Shown: piece by piece, positions 15,887-24,746 of the stretch
Layout of the letters: each line of letters starts with the position of its first letter
How positions within the stretch are numbered: the stretch's first letter is position 1
DNA from: Chloroflexota bacterium
Lineage (GTDB): Bacteria > Chloroflexota > Anaerolineae > Anaerolineales > Villigracilaceae
Reading direction: 5' to 3'
Length of the DNA stretch: 64,000 nt
Assembly (NCBI GenBank): GCA_016234495.1
Contig: JACRBI010000004.1
Coordinates: forward strand, 183,811 to 247,810
Made by a program: the position numbers and the translations under genes
Notes under the pieces: generated by a model
The model's input: only the letters and a program-made list of their open reading frames with translations
What the model was told of the DNA's origin: nothing
The model's database searches: none

Positions 15887-17476
15887 TTAGTTCTCCTCTC
15901 TAAGTCTTGCCCAAGCATTTGTAAGAGATATGGGTCGTGGCGGGTGGTATGGAGGATCTGTATAGCCAGGGCGCCAAAAATGATAATCGGGTATTTTCTC
16001 CTCCGCGATTCCCCTCAATCGCTGGTTTTCCCCAATCGCCTTCCGTAATTCGATTTCCGCGGCACCAGTGAGGTTTAGCACTCTTTCTCGTGCCTGAGTT
16101 GAATTCCCGTTGTTTAACTTACTTCTAGCTTTTTCTATGGTAGCCTCGGTACCTAAATACATATACTCAGGCTGACTATTAAGTCTCCTTGCTGTGCTTA
16201 TGTCTACTAAAGCATGCTCAAGCAATTTCTCTCCATCATTATTGCCTTGGATTTGAAGTTGCTTACATAATTCAGCGCTTACTAATGCGCGAACGTTGTA
16301 GGCATGAAAAAGCAAGGGATCCTTTTGAATAAGCCCAGACAATAACTCTTGAGCGTGTTTCAAGTCTTCAATTTTTTTTAGGGGAATAGTTTCCAGCCCC
16401 GATCTAGTCCAATATGCAGCCGCTAAATCAAGATAAGCCCAAGCAATTTTCTGAGAAGCACGTTCATAATGAAGGATAGATGTTTCGATATCTTGCCTTT
16501 TAGCATCTGCGCTCTGTGTCGAAGCACGTCTGTAAAGCGCAATAGCCATTAACCAATGGAAGTATTCGGGATTATCAAGAACTCCAAGCGGATATTGTGA
16601 ATATTTTACGGCTTGATCGAACCATTCTCGGTTTTTGGAAAAAGAGGCAACATCAATAAGACTTTCAATGGCAAGAGAATAATACGTCTGAATACGATTA
16701 GGATCATGATACAACGCCTCGTGCAATAAGCTGATTTTCCCCAGCCCGCCTGACAAACTAGGACTAGTAAGCATTGCGTATTGTTGGCGTAAATCAAAAA
16801 CAGGTTGGGGATATTCAAAGCCTTTTGGTGAACTTTCTAGTTTTTCCCCGCAAACAACTGGAACGCCATACTCGACGCACAGCGTATAGAACGATTGAGA
16901 GATCGCAATTCCAATTCCTTTGCTAAGCCTTGAAGCGGATTCAACCCTTTTGCCAAAATTTATGGATGATCCTAAGTGTAGACTTTTAGGTTTACTTGAA
17001 ATCAGCCATTCCACTTGTTGCCATTTCCCTTGCTTAACCTTGAACGGGTACACTTTTCCAAAATGCAATCCAATTCCAATTCTTGAAGGGGCTGCCAATT
17101 CAACATGCTTGGGGCGATTGACTACAGGAGAGAGAAACCAGTTAACTGATAATTCCAGAGCAGACTCAATCATAGACAGAATAATCAAACGAATCTTGTT
17201 TACAGAGTCGGGCAGCAGATTGTCAAATTCATCGAAGCCAACAACAATTTGAATTTCCTCGCCTCGTATATCTCCTTCGCAGAACCGCACAATTCCTTCA
17301 AGCCGTCGTAGTTTATTGGATAATTGTGCTAATATTTCATGTCCAGTATCTTGAAAAGCTTTCAATACATCAAGATAATCCTTTGGATTTAATACATCGG
17401 ACATGCGAGATGAGCTCACAAGATCAGCAAATAAAATTATTGCATTAAACTGTTTCATTTCTGTTTTGGTCGCCAT
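15887..17476 (-). CDS. Class III nucleotide cyclase-like protein with TPR-like C-terminal region
   Basis: A 529-residue protein. Residues about 10-190 look like a diverged class III cyclase: ILFADLVSSSRMS with metal-type Asp18, RFCEGDIRGEE with Asp69, RIGIGLHFGKVY at 132-143, and SINFGKRVESASRL at 171-184, equivalent to the VNxAARL active-site helix. The rest is helical and repeat-like (FHWLMAIALYRRAS, HYERASQKIAWAYLDLAAAYW, HAYNVRALVSAEL), typical of TPRs. No transmembrane segment. It sits 13 bases after a three-helix membrane protein gene that resembles Pycsar TM effectors, so a Pycsar-like cyclic-nucleotide sensor role is my leading idea. Activity and product are not shown by sequence. Confidence 0.7.
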   Translation of the reverse strand: MATKTEMKQFNAIILFADLVSSSRMSDVLNPKDYLDVLKAFQDTGHEILAQLSNKLRRLEGIVRFCEGDIRGEEIQIVVGFDEFDNLLPDSVNKIRLIILSMIESALELSVNWFLSPVVNRPKHVELAAPSRIGIGLHFGKVYPFKVKQGKWQQVEWLISSKPKSLHLGSSINFGKRVESASRLSKGIGIAISQSFYTLCVEYGVPVVCGEKLESSPKGFEYPQPVFDLRQQYAMLTSPSLSGGLGKISLLHEALYHDPNRIQTYYSLAIESLIDVASFSKNREWFDQAVKYSQYPLGVLDNPEYFHWLMAIALYRRASTQSADAKRQDIETSILHYERASQKIAWAYLDLAAAYWTRSGLETIPLKKIEDLKHAQELLSGLIQKDPLLFHAYNVRALVSAELCKQLQIQGNNDGEKLLEHALVDISTARRLNSQPEYMYLGTEATIEKARSKLNNGNSTQARERVLNLTGAAEIELRKAIGENQRLRGIAEEKIPDYHFWRPGYTDPPYHPPRPISLTNAWARLREEN

Positions 17477-17489
17477 GTAAAAATTCCAC

Positions 17490-17999
17490 TTATGCAGAAA
17501 AAATTATGATTTCGACCATGATTGCTAACCATAAAATCGTGAGAATACACAAGAAAATTGTTGCCTGACGGATGTTTTTGAATTTTTCACTTGTTACAGA
17601 TGAAATGGCGTGTATTTGCGACAATAAATCCTCTTCAATCTCATTTTCTTTTAGCTTTGCCATGTCTGTCAGGTATTTATTCTCAGATAATTTGCTTATG
17701 TCCGAAAAATATATCATTGAAGTCCGCCTGCTAAATTTCAATCGTGGAAGTAAGACTTTGCCGATATAGTATAGAACAAAGAATATGGCAACAACAATTA
17801 TCATGAGCAATGTCAATGTAGAAACAATTACTCCTTGACTTGTTTTTTGCAGAAGGTATTTTACTTCTTCTGCCTGATTGCCCAAAACCGCGAGTAACAA
17901 CCCTAAGTACGCTAGCATAAAGGAGATCTTGGTTTCAGCGAAAGACAGCATCGAATCAACTCGATTTAGGATCGACAAATAATACTCTCTCTTATTCAT
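17490..17999 (-). CDS. Three-helix membrane protein, Pycsar TM effector-like
   Basis: A 169-residue protein with hydrophobic helices at about 26-40, 58-79 and 146-167 and a charged segment between the last two. The first part, LNRVDSMLSFAETKISFMLAYLGLLLA cut here as SFAETKISFMLAYLGLLLA (19-37), follows the pattern (F-A-D/E-T-K-x-S-x-x-L-A-x-x-x-x-L) I know from the DUF5706/PycTM effector family, which disrupts the membrane when triggered by a cyclic pyrimidine nucleotide. AGGAG precedes the ATG. Direct neighbour of the cyclase-like gene on the same strand. Assignment is from recall of the family pattern, not from a search. Confidence 0.68.
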   Translation of the reverse strand: MNKREYYLSILNRVDSMLSFAETKISFMLAYLGLLLAVLGNQAEEVKYLLQKTSQGVIVSTLTLLMIIVVAIFFVLYYIGKVLLPRLKFSRRTSMIYFSDISKLSENKYLTDMAKLKENEIEEDLLSQIHAISSVTSEKFKNIRQATIFLCILTILWLAIMVEIIIFSA

Positions 18000-18024
18000 A
18001 TGTTCGCTCCTGTTTCTTGTGTTT

Positions 18025-18714
18025 TTATATAACCTTGTCGATTTTTGCTAGACAGTATGCCCAAAGAGAAAAATAATCGCTAAGTTGCTCCAGTTTTATC
18101 ATATGTTCGATTTCAGCTTTTGTTACCCAATTGTATTGGACAATGCTTTCACCAATGTCGACCTTAATTTCTTGATCGGGCGGGAGTTCTGCATAAAAGA
18201 GCGACACACCGCCTTTCCCATCTTTAACATGGGTAAGCAATCTCAGTTCAACAGGAGAAACACCAATTTCCTCTCGCATTTCTTTTCTGGCGTTTTCTTC
18301 AGCAGATAATCCTGGCTCGCTAAATCCTCTAGGGAATTCCCAATTCCAACATCTCTGCTCATGTCGATATTTTTTTATCATTAGAATTTCGTCTTGTCTG
18401 ACACATAGCATAACAACGCCGTACCCGCCTTCAACACTGCTTTTGTTGATGTGACGAAGGTATCCGCCTATATGCCCATTGGGAAATTCCACTAAATCCC
18501 GCACGATATAAAACCACTGATCTTCTGACAGAACTCCAATTTCTATCCACTCAATAGGTTGACCATTTTCTCTAAGGTGCTTACGTAGCTTTTCTTGTTC
18601 AGTAATTATTGTCCTTTCATCGGTAATAATTTTTATTTCACCAACTTCACCCGAGTTACGAAACATCTCAGGGTGTTCTTTTATCAAGGTTAGGTATTTA
18701 TGCAAAGAATTCAT
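18025..18714 (-). CDS. Nudix hydrolase with extra N-terminal domain (copy A of the cassette)
   Basis: 229 residues. The Nudix box GFSEPGLSAEENARKEMREEIGV keeps the metal Glu residues (E16, E19, E20 of the box) but has Lys for the usual Arg and Leu for the first Glu. The roughly 85-residue N-terminal part and the whole fold match the Nudix protein at 14174-14860; the two paralogues bracket the membrane protein, cyclase-like and epimerase genes. It starts 15 bases after the hsdR stop and 25 bases before the membrane protein gene, so it is in the same transcription unit. Base composition is visibly more AT-rich than hsdR. Confidence 0.85.
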   Translation of the reverse strand: MNSLHKYLTLIKEHPEMFRNSGEVGEIKIITDERTIITEQEKLRKHLRENGQPIEWIEIGVLSEDQWFYIVRDLVEFPNGHIGGYLRHINKSSVEGGYGVVMLCVRQDEILMIKKYRHEQRCWNWEFPRGFSEPGLSAEENARKEMREEIGVSPVELRLLTHVKDGKGGVSLFYAELPPDQEIKVDIGESIVQYNWVTKAEIEHMIKLEQLSDYFSLWAYCLAKIDKVI

Positions 18715-18729
18715 TAGGCACCCTCAGGT

Positions 18730-21465
18730 CTATTGAATTGTCATTCGATTGGCAAACTCAACTACTTCGTTTACTTCCTTCTCTGTAAACCACCGTTCCA
18801 CCGCATCCGCGCCAAACATATCCAGTGGCGGCTCGTATAAGTCCGCTGTTTCAAGATGGCGCTTCTGCAAGAACACACTTTGCACCGCGCGCAAAAAGCG
18901 AATCTGGTCGGCGTTGTAGTTGTGTTGGGTTACGTAGGTTTCAAACTGCCGCGCCACCAAGTCCTTGTAATCGGGCAGGTATTGCATATCCAGCACCTGG
19001 CGCACCAAGCCGAGAAAACTATCCGCGGTGTGAGCGAAAACCTTCTTCAAGTTTTCGGGCGTCACTTCCAAATCGCCTTCGCCGAGTTCCTTGGTCAACG
19101 TGCGCTCCAGTTCGAGCAGTTGCCAGTCGTCAATCTTTTGTCCCTGCTGAATGGCTTTGATCGTTGGGTGATTTACAAACAGCTCCAGAATGCGCTGTTC
19201 CACCAAACGGCGATATTCCGCCACGTACATTTTCTCTCCGCTCTTGGTGAGCAAAATGTAGCCGCTGATGGCGATGGAATCCACCAGGTCAAGTTCAAGG
19301 AAGGTGTCGTAACGCATTTTGTTCTTCATACATGGCGAAAGAACATCTCGAAGCAAATTCAATTCGTTGTTCGAGAATTCAACCAGTTTTTCAGGAACAC
19401 ACATGCTCTTTGCCTTGATTTCAGCATCAGACAAAATCGTATCGCGCAAACTTTGCACATCTTCCACGATGGATTGAATGGTTCCGTTGGCTTCCTTACC
19501 TGTGCGCTTGAGCAGTTTTAGCCGTTCCACTTTGCTGATGAAAGTCGCGGCAGCGACATCCACGCCAGGGACGAGTCTCAGGTGAGGAGCAACTTTCAAT
19601 TTCAGGAATTCGATCTTGCTGGGGATGAGATAGTCCCAGAAGGCATCTGTCCATGCTTCTTCGATCTCTGGCATGTGCTTGCGGATGGTGAACGTGTCGG
19701 TCGGGATTTGCTGAATCTGCTCGCGCAGGTCAGCGATCACCTGTTTGCAATCGGGGTCTTTCTGGTCTTTGAGATAGGTCTCCAGCAGTTTCAAGCGCGT
19801 GTTGAAGATCGTCACCAACACAGGCGTAGACTGGTCAACGACTTCCTTGGCGTCCCTGCTGAAGTTATTCTCCCAAAAATCAATGATGAGAAAATCCTTC
19901 TTCTCGAAGTTTGGTAGCAACGCCAGATTTCTACACGCCGCCTGCACCCGCGTCCCGCGCCCGATCATCTGCTGTAATTTGATCGGCGATTGCACAGGCT
20001 TCATGAACACAAGATTGACCACTTCGGGAACATCAATGCCCGTATCGAGCATATCCACGGAAATGGCAATGCGCGGGAAATCTTTCTTCTTGAAGGCTTC
20101 CACCAACGTGCCGCGATATTCAGATTTATGCGTGATGACCTTCGCCAAGTCTGGGAACTGCGGATACATCTCATAAAAAGCATCCTGCAAGCGCAAGGCA
20201 TGTTGCTGTGTCATCGCAAAAACGATAGTCTTGCCTGGCAACTGCCCCGAAGAATCTTTTCGGCACACGTCCCAAATCTCTTCCCATTGCTTGCGTAACG
20301 TGTCGCGATTGCTGACTTCTTTTTCCAGTTCCGTGCCTTCGTAATCAATGTCGTCAGGGTCGAGTCCCTTTTCGATCAGGGCGTTGCGCTCTTCTTCGGT
20401 CAAGTCCACGCCATGAATGCCCTGCCGCTGGAACTTCGTCCGTGCGGCGTAGAGTTCATAATCCACGAGATACTTGTCTTCGATGGCTTGTTCGTAGGTG
20501 TAGAGATAAGTCGGCTTGCCGTCTGTGCAATCGAAGGCAAGGAAGGTATCGCGGTTGATGTAATTGGCAGGTGTGGCGGTCAACCCCACTTGGCGTGCAT
20601 CGAAATACTCCAGCACTTCATTGAACTTGTTATAGATCGAACGATGAACTTCGTCGAAGACGATCAAGTCAAAGAAGGCGGGCGAGAACTGTTCGAAGAC
20701 ATTGCTCAGCGTTTGGAGCGTCACTGCATACAGGCGTTTGGTGGTATCGAGATCGTATGTCCGCAGGCGGGTGCAAGGTTCAGCAGGAATGAACTTCTCG
20801 AATCCATCTTCCTTTGCCTGATCCACCAGCGCATCACGGTCAGCCACGAACAAAATCCGCCGCGCCTGATTGGAGCGCATGAAAACGTCAATCAATCCCA
20901 TTGTGGTGCGCGTTTTCCCTGTCCCCGTTGCCATAACAATTAACGCCTTGCGCTTCCCATTGGCAAAAGCTTCGCCCACGCGACGAATGGCTTCGTGCTG
21001 GTAGGAACGGTCAACGATGGATGTGTTGATGTCAACAGAACTGAGCGGCTTGGCATTCTGGCGGATGAAAAGCAGGTTCTCCAAGTCTTCACGTGTGAAG
21101 AAACCGAACACTTCCCGCTTGGGCGCATGACCCACATCCACGAAATGGATTTCCAGCCCGTTGGCTAAAAATCCGAACGGACGAAAACTTTGGTGCTTTT
21201 CAATTTCTGTGACGTAATGCGTGAGTTGTGCTTCCGCGAGACGGACATCCACTGCGGTCTTCTTGGCTTCGACCACCGCCAACACTTCCCCGTTTTCGCG
21301 GTACAAACAATAATCACTAACCCCATTCCATGGCTCGGCATCGTAGCCGTCCACGGGAATTTCGATCCTCACCTTGGAATGGTCACGAAGATACCAACCC
21401 GCGCTTTCTAATTGCGGGTCGATCATTTGCTTGCGGGTACTTGCTTCGGAGAATTTGCGGGGCAT
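18730..21465 (-). CDS. hsdR: Type I restriction endonuclease subunit HsdR
   Basis: Motor and nuclease subunit, 911 residues. N-terminal nuclease domain: DYCLYRENGEVLAVVEAKK, a PD-(D/E)XK core with the E-A-K triad end. The helicase core has GTGKTRTTMG (Walker A), FDEVHRS (DEAH-like), LTATPANY, and QMIGRGTRV (motif VI). The C terminus is helical and probably contacts HsdM/HsdS. It is first on the strand and separated from hsdM by about 5.5 kb of other genes, instead of being adjacent to hsdMS. GGGGACAT precedes the ATG. No frame break seen, so the restriction system looks complete. Confidence 0.94.
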   Translation of the reverse strand: MPRKFSEASTRKQMIDPQLESAGWYLRDHSKVRIEIPVDGYDAEPWNGVSDYCLYRENGEVLAVVEAKKTAVDVRLAEAQLTHYVTEIEKHQSFRPFGFLANGLEIHFVDVGHAPKREVFGFFTREDLENLLFIRQNAKPLSSVDINTSIVDRSYQHEAIRRVGEAFANGKRKALIVMATGTGKTRTTMGLIDVFMRSNQARRILFVADRDALVDQAKEDGFEKFIPAEPCTRLRTYDLDTTKRLYAVTLQTLSNVFEQFSPAFFDLIVFDEVHRSIYNKFNEVLEYFDARQVGLTATPANYINRDTFLAFDCTDGKPTYLYTYEQAIEDKYLVDYELYAARTKFQRQGIHGVDLTEEERNALIEKGLDPDDIDYEGTELEKEVSNRDTLRKQWEEIWDVCRKDSSGQLPGKTIVFAMTQQHALRLQDAFYEMYPQFPDLAKVITHKSEYRGTLVEAFKKKDFPRIAISVDMLDTGIDVPEVVNLVFMKPVQSPIKLQQMIGRGTRVQAACRNLALLPNFEKKDFLIIDFWENNFSRDAKEVVDQSTPVLVTIFNTRLKLLETYLKDQKDPDCKQVIADLREQIQQIPTDTFTIRKHMPEIEEAWTDAFWDYLIPSKIEFLKLKVAPHLRLVPGVDVAAATFISKVERLKLLKRTGKEANGTIQSIVEDVQSLRDTILSDAEIKAKSMCVPEKLVEFSNNELNLLRDVLSPCMKNKMRYDTFLELDLVDSIAISGYILLTKSGEKMYVAEYRRLVEQRILELFVNHPTIKAIQQGQKIDDWQLLELERTLTKELGEGDLEVTPENLKKVFAHTADSFLGLVRQVLDMQYLPDYKDLVARQFETYVTQHNYNADQIRFLRAVQSVFLQKRHLETADLYEPPLDMFGADAVERWFTEKEVNEVVEFANRMTIQ

Positions 21466-21832
21466 ATGTCCCCTTTATGGTGAAATCAAATCAGGATTGA
21501 TAATTACGCCCAAGCATAAAGCCAAAACCCCAATCGGACAAGTGCCCCCATTTCCCCGATCATTGGTAGTAGCAAAGTCAGGAAATCCTTATCGCGAACA
21601 CTCACTGGCACCGCCGCTGCCGCGCAGCGTGCAGTGCAGGTGAGCAATCCCCTTGTTTGCCAGAGGAGATTGCTTCGGGAAAACCATCCTCGCAATGACG
21701 ATAAAAAGGGAAGGTATTTTTACATGACTTCTTACCGCCTTTTACATCATCTTCACAATCCCACCGCAATTCCATCACCTGAAACATTCCCATTCTCCAT
21801 AAAATACGGTCATCAAATTTAGGAGAACTTGA
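21466..21832. repeat. Intergenic stretch with an interspersed repeat (GATTGCTTCGG...CTCGCAATGAC family)
   Basis: No gene seen. At 21601-21705 lies a repeat with cgcgcagcgtgcagtgcagg followed by gagattgcttcggg and cctcgcaatgac. Related copies: 26600-26672, 29157-29249, 33471-33513, 51501-51690 and 54736-54821. AGGAGAACTTGA at the right edge is the ribosome site of the next gene. Confidence 0.7.
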
Positions 21833-22336
21833 ATGTCAAAACAAAACAGAACCAAACTATTTCTGGATATTTCCACCTTCGTGGGATTTTTGATCGTCAT
21901 GGACCCCCGCGCCAGCGGACTTGCCGTCCACGAATGGCTGGCGGTTGCGCTGGTCGGCGCGCTAATCGTCCACCTGCTCCTCAACTGGAACTGGATCGCC
22001 GAACTGACCAAGCGCATCTTTACCAAAGGGCTGAATGGCTCCCGCACCAATTACATTCTCAACTGGCTGTTATTCATTGATGGGATTTTGATCATGCTTT
22101 CGGGGGTCATGATCTCGGAAGCGGTCATCCCCGCATTCGGCCTGACCCTGCCCGTCAACATGACCTGGCGCGGCCTGCACGACATCTCAGCGAATCTTTC
22201 CTTGATCCTGATGGGCTTGCACCTCACCCTGCACTGGAACTGGATCGTCAGCACCACCAAACGCCTGTTTGGGCGCAATGAAGCAGAGCGCCCCGTCACT
22301 GCGCTGGCAATCGAAGGCAAAGAGGTGCAGGCATGA
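21833..22336 (+). CDS. DUF4405-type membrane protein, possible b-type cytochrome
   Basis: 167 residues, four predicted membrane helices. The protein has an internal duplication: each half holds two His exactly 14 positions apart (HEWLAVALVGALIVH and HDISANLSLILMGLH) followed by a near-identical NWNWI block (LLLNWNWIAELTKRIF, LTLHWNWIVSTTKRLF). That pattern fits two heme-binding helix pairs and the DUF4405 family. Likely a membrane electron carrier; its partner is unknown. It overlaps the next small gene by four bases. Confidence 0.78.
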   Translation: MSKQNRTKLFLDISTFVGFLIVMDPRASGLAVHEWLAVALVGALIVHLLLNWNWIAELTKRIFTKGLNGSRTNYILNWLLFIDGILIMLSGVMISEAVIPAFGLTLPVNMTWRGLHDISANLSLILMGLHLTLHWNWIVSTTKRLFGRNEAERPVTALAIEGKEVQA

Positions 22337-22599
22337 GCATCCTCTATCGAATTCTTGTAATTCTTGTTGTGGCGACTCTCATCGGCGGACTGTTTTATGC
22401 GGCTGTTGGCAGCGGCGACTCAACCAGCAGGTTGCCAGCCCCGGCAGACGGTCAACCCCGACCCGAGGGCGGAGAGGAGCGCGAAGGAGAATCTGCCCTA
22501 CCCCTCGGCATGGTCAAGAGCCTGGTCATCATGTCCATTGCCAGCGGCGTTTATTTAGGGCTGGGCAGGCTGGGCAGGCAGAAGACTCTCAGCGCATAG
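22333..22599 (+). CDS. Small two-helix membrane protein, unknown
   Basis: 88 residues, not recognised. An N-terminal helix (ILVILVVATLIGGLFYAAV), a polar Pro/Glu-rich middle, and a second hydrophobic stretch (GMVKSLVIMSIASGVYLGLG). Starts in the ATGA overlap with the DUF4405 gene, so the two are translated together and probably form one complex. Confidence 0.65.
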   Translation: MSILYRILVILVVATLIGGLFYAAVGSGDSTSRLPAPADGQPRPEGGEEREGESALPLGMVKSLVIMSIASGVYLGLGRLGRQKTLSA

Positions 22600-22613
22600 A
22601 AAGCAAAAGCGCT

Positions 22614-22685
22614 TGTAGGGCGGGTTTTCAACCCGCCCTGCTTCAAAATTCCACAAGACGCCAGGCTAAAAACCTGACCTACGTG
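22614..22685. repeat. 70-bp double-palindrome repeat, copy 1
   Basis: GGCGGGTTttcAACCCGCC followed by a CAGGCTaaaaacCTG-type arm, then GACCTACG. An inverted copy lies at 24799-24870; between them are only the sensor kinase and response regulator genes. Confidence 0.8.
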
Positions 22686-22707
22686 TGACATCTACAAGAG
22701 GTCTATT

Positions 22708-24060
22708 TCATTTCATCAGCGGCAGGGTAATCACCACCCTCAAGCCTTTGCCTGTTTCACTTTCAGCCCAAATTCTGCCTTGGTGCATTTCCACAATCGA
22801 CTTGGCGATGGCAAGCCCCAGCCCCGAGCCGCCCGCGTCGCGGTCGCGCGTGCGTGATTCGTCGGCGCGGTAGAAACGGTCAAAGAGGTGCGCGGCTTCC
22901 TCGGCAGTCACTCCCTCTCCGCTGTCTTGAATGATTATTTCAACCCGGTCATTGGCCTGTTGTGCTGAAATGTCAACGCGGCCATTCTCTGGCGTGTAGC
23001 GCAGCGCGTTATCAAGGATATTCGTCAGCACCTGCGAGAAGCGGATCGGGTCAAGATTCGCTGACACGCTTTGCGCAACAGAAGCAGGCTCGAGGTTAAG
23101 GGTGATCCGCTTTTGATTGAACGGGGTCAGGTAATGGGACTGGATATCTCCCAAAAGTTTGCTCACATCCACAGGCTGGAAATCTACAGAAAGTTCCCCC
23201 GCATCGGCGAGGGATAAAATCCGCAGGTCGTTGACAAGCTGTTCGAGTCGCGCGGCTTCCTCGCGAATGATCTCAAAATTTTCGGCAGACGGCGGCAGCA
23301 CGCCATCATGCACGGCTTCGGCGTGACCGATGATGAGGCTGAGCGGCGTGCGTAGTTCGTGCGCAATGTCGGCGGTCATTTGTTTGCGAAGGTTCAGAGA
23401 ACGCGCAAGGTCGCCGTTCATTTTATTGAAGGAAGCCGCGAGTTCACCGATCTCGTCGCGCGAACGGACTGGCACCTGCTGGCCAAAATTTCCCTCCGCC
23501 ATTTTATGCGTGACGGAAGTTAGTTCGCGAATGGGGCGCGTGATGGTGCGCGATAGGATTGCGCCGAGCATGAGCGCGAGGATCAGCGTGCCGATGCCGC
23601 TTAAGAAAATCGATCTGCCCATGCGGGCAATGAATTCATCCTCCATCGGATTCCTGGCTGGCGCGGCATCCAGCAACAGAATGCCGACCGTTTCATCATT
23701 CACCTGAATTGGCGTGCCCGCATTGAGCACATCTGCGCTGACAATTTCCCCGATCTCAAATCGCACGCCGGGGATGACGATGCGGCCGGTTGAATCAGCG
23801 ATTGAAAAAAACAACGCGCGGGGTTCTCCCGGCCTGGGGTGGTTCTGATCAAAGGGGATGAACGTGCCTTCGAGGCCGTCCCATGTTTGGTATTCTTCAT
23901 AATATCTGGCGAGTTCTTCCACGAGTTCGGTTCGATAACGGTCATTGACGAACTTGTCAAACTCGCGGCTGGTGGAAATGCGCGTGAACGCGACAATGAT
24001 GCCGGTGCTGAACAGGCTGACCAGCAGGAACGCGAGGATTAATTTGGTGGTGAGTTTCAT
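22708..24060 (-). CDS. Two-component sensor histidine kinase (HAMP, HisKA, HATPase)
   Basis: 450-residue membrane sensor kinase. A membrane helix at the N terminus (7-29), an extracytoplasmic domain to about residue 150, a second helix, HAMP, then the H-box MTADIAHELRTPLS with the phosphorylated His, N-box LTNILDNALRY, DSGEGV and GGSGLGLAI. BaeS/PhoR-like layout; the signal is unknown. The gene begins 2 bases after the response regulator stop, so they form one operon. Both genes lie between inverted copies of a repeat. Confidence 0.93.
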   Translation of the reverse strand: MKLTTKLILAFLLVSLFSTGIIVAFTRISTSREFDKFVNDRYRTELVEELARYYEEYQTWDGLEGTFIPFDQNHPRPGEPRALFFSIADSTGRIVIPGVRFEIGEIVSADVLNAGTPIQVNDETVGILLLDAAPARNPMEDEFIARMGRSIFLSGIGTLILALMLGAILSRTITRPIRELTSVTHKMAEGNFGQQVPVRSRDEIGELAASFNKMNGDLARSLNLRKQMTADIAHELRTPLSLIIGHAEAVHDGVLPPSAENFEIIREEAARLEQLVNDLRILSLADAGELSVDFQPVDVSKLLGDIQSHYLTPFNQKRITLNLEPASVAQSVSANLDPIRFSQVLTNILDNALRYTPENGRVDISAQQANDRVEIIIQDSGEGVTAEEAAHLFDRFYRADESRTRDRDAGGSGLGLAIAKSIVEMHQGRIWAESETGKGLRVVITLPLMK

Positions 24061-24062
24061 GT

Positions 24063-24746
24063 TCAGCCCTTGCTGAGGCGATAGCCAACGCCGTACATCG
24101 TTTCAATGTAGCGCGGCTTGCGCGGGTCGGCTTCGATCTTTGCGCGCAGATTCTTGATGTGGGTATCGATCGTCCGCTCATAACCTTCATAGCGCACACC
24201 TTGAATCACATCCAGCAGGTCAAGGCGTGAAAAGACGCGCCCCGGTGCCGACATCAGCGCGGCCAGCAGGTCAAACTCAGATGGGGTCAGGTCAATGGAA
24301 CGTTCACCCGCCAGCACTTCGCGGCTTTCGCGGCTCAGGGTGATATCTGATACCCGCAGGGTTTTGCCAACGGCTTCATTTTTGCCAACGCGCCGCAAGA
24401 CGTTCCGCACACGCGCCATCAGCTCGCGCGGCTTGAAAGGCTTGGTGACGTAATCGTCCGCTCCCAACTCGAGGCCGACGATCTTGTCGTCATCCTCGAC
24501 TTTGGCGGTCAACATGATGATCGGCGTATCGCTCGTACTGCGATGCGCGCGCATGAAGTCGTAGCCGTTCATTTCGGGCATCATGATGTCGAGGATGATC
24601 AGGTCGGGCTTTTCCTTTTCCGCAAGGGGAAGCGCGTCTTTGCCGTTAAAGGCTGTCACTACCCGATAGCCCTCCTGCACAAGATAGCTTTGCACAAGCG
24701 AGACGAGCCGCTTTTCATCATCAACGATCAGAATGGTTTTTGCCAA
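24063..24746 (-). CDS. OmpR-family response regulator
   Basis: 227 residues. The receiver domain has the acidic pair DDE near the start, phosphoacceptor Asp in LIILDIMMPEMNG, and conserved Thr and Lys in MLTAK and VTKPF. The C-terminal winged helix-turn-helix is recognisable (LTPSEFDLLAALMSAPGRVF, RTIDTHIKNLRAKI, VGYRL). Cognate partner of the kinase encoded immediately downstream. Target genes are not evident from the sequence. Confidence 0.95.
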   Translation of the reverse strand: MAKTILIVDDEKRLVSLVQSYLVQEGYRVVTAFNGKDALPLAEKEKPDLIILDIMMPEMNGYDFMRAHRSTSDTPIIMLTAKVEDDDKIVGLELGADDYVTKPFKPRELMARVRNVLRRVGKNEAVGKTLRVSDITLSRESREVLAGERSIDLTPSEFDLLAALMSAPGRVFSRLDLLDVIQGVRYEGYERTIDTHIKNLRAKIEADPRKPRYIETMYGVGYRLSKG

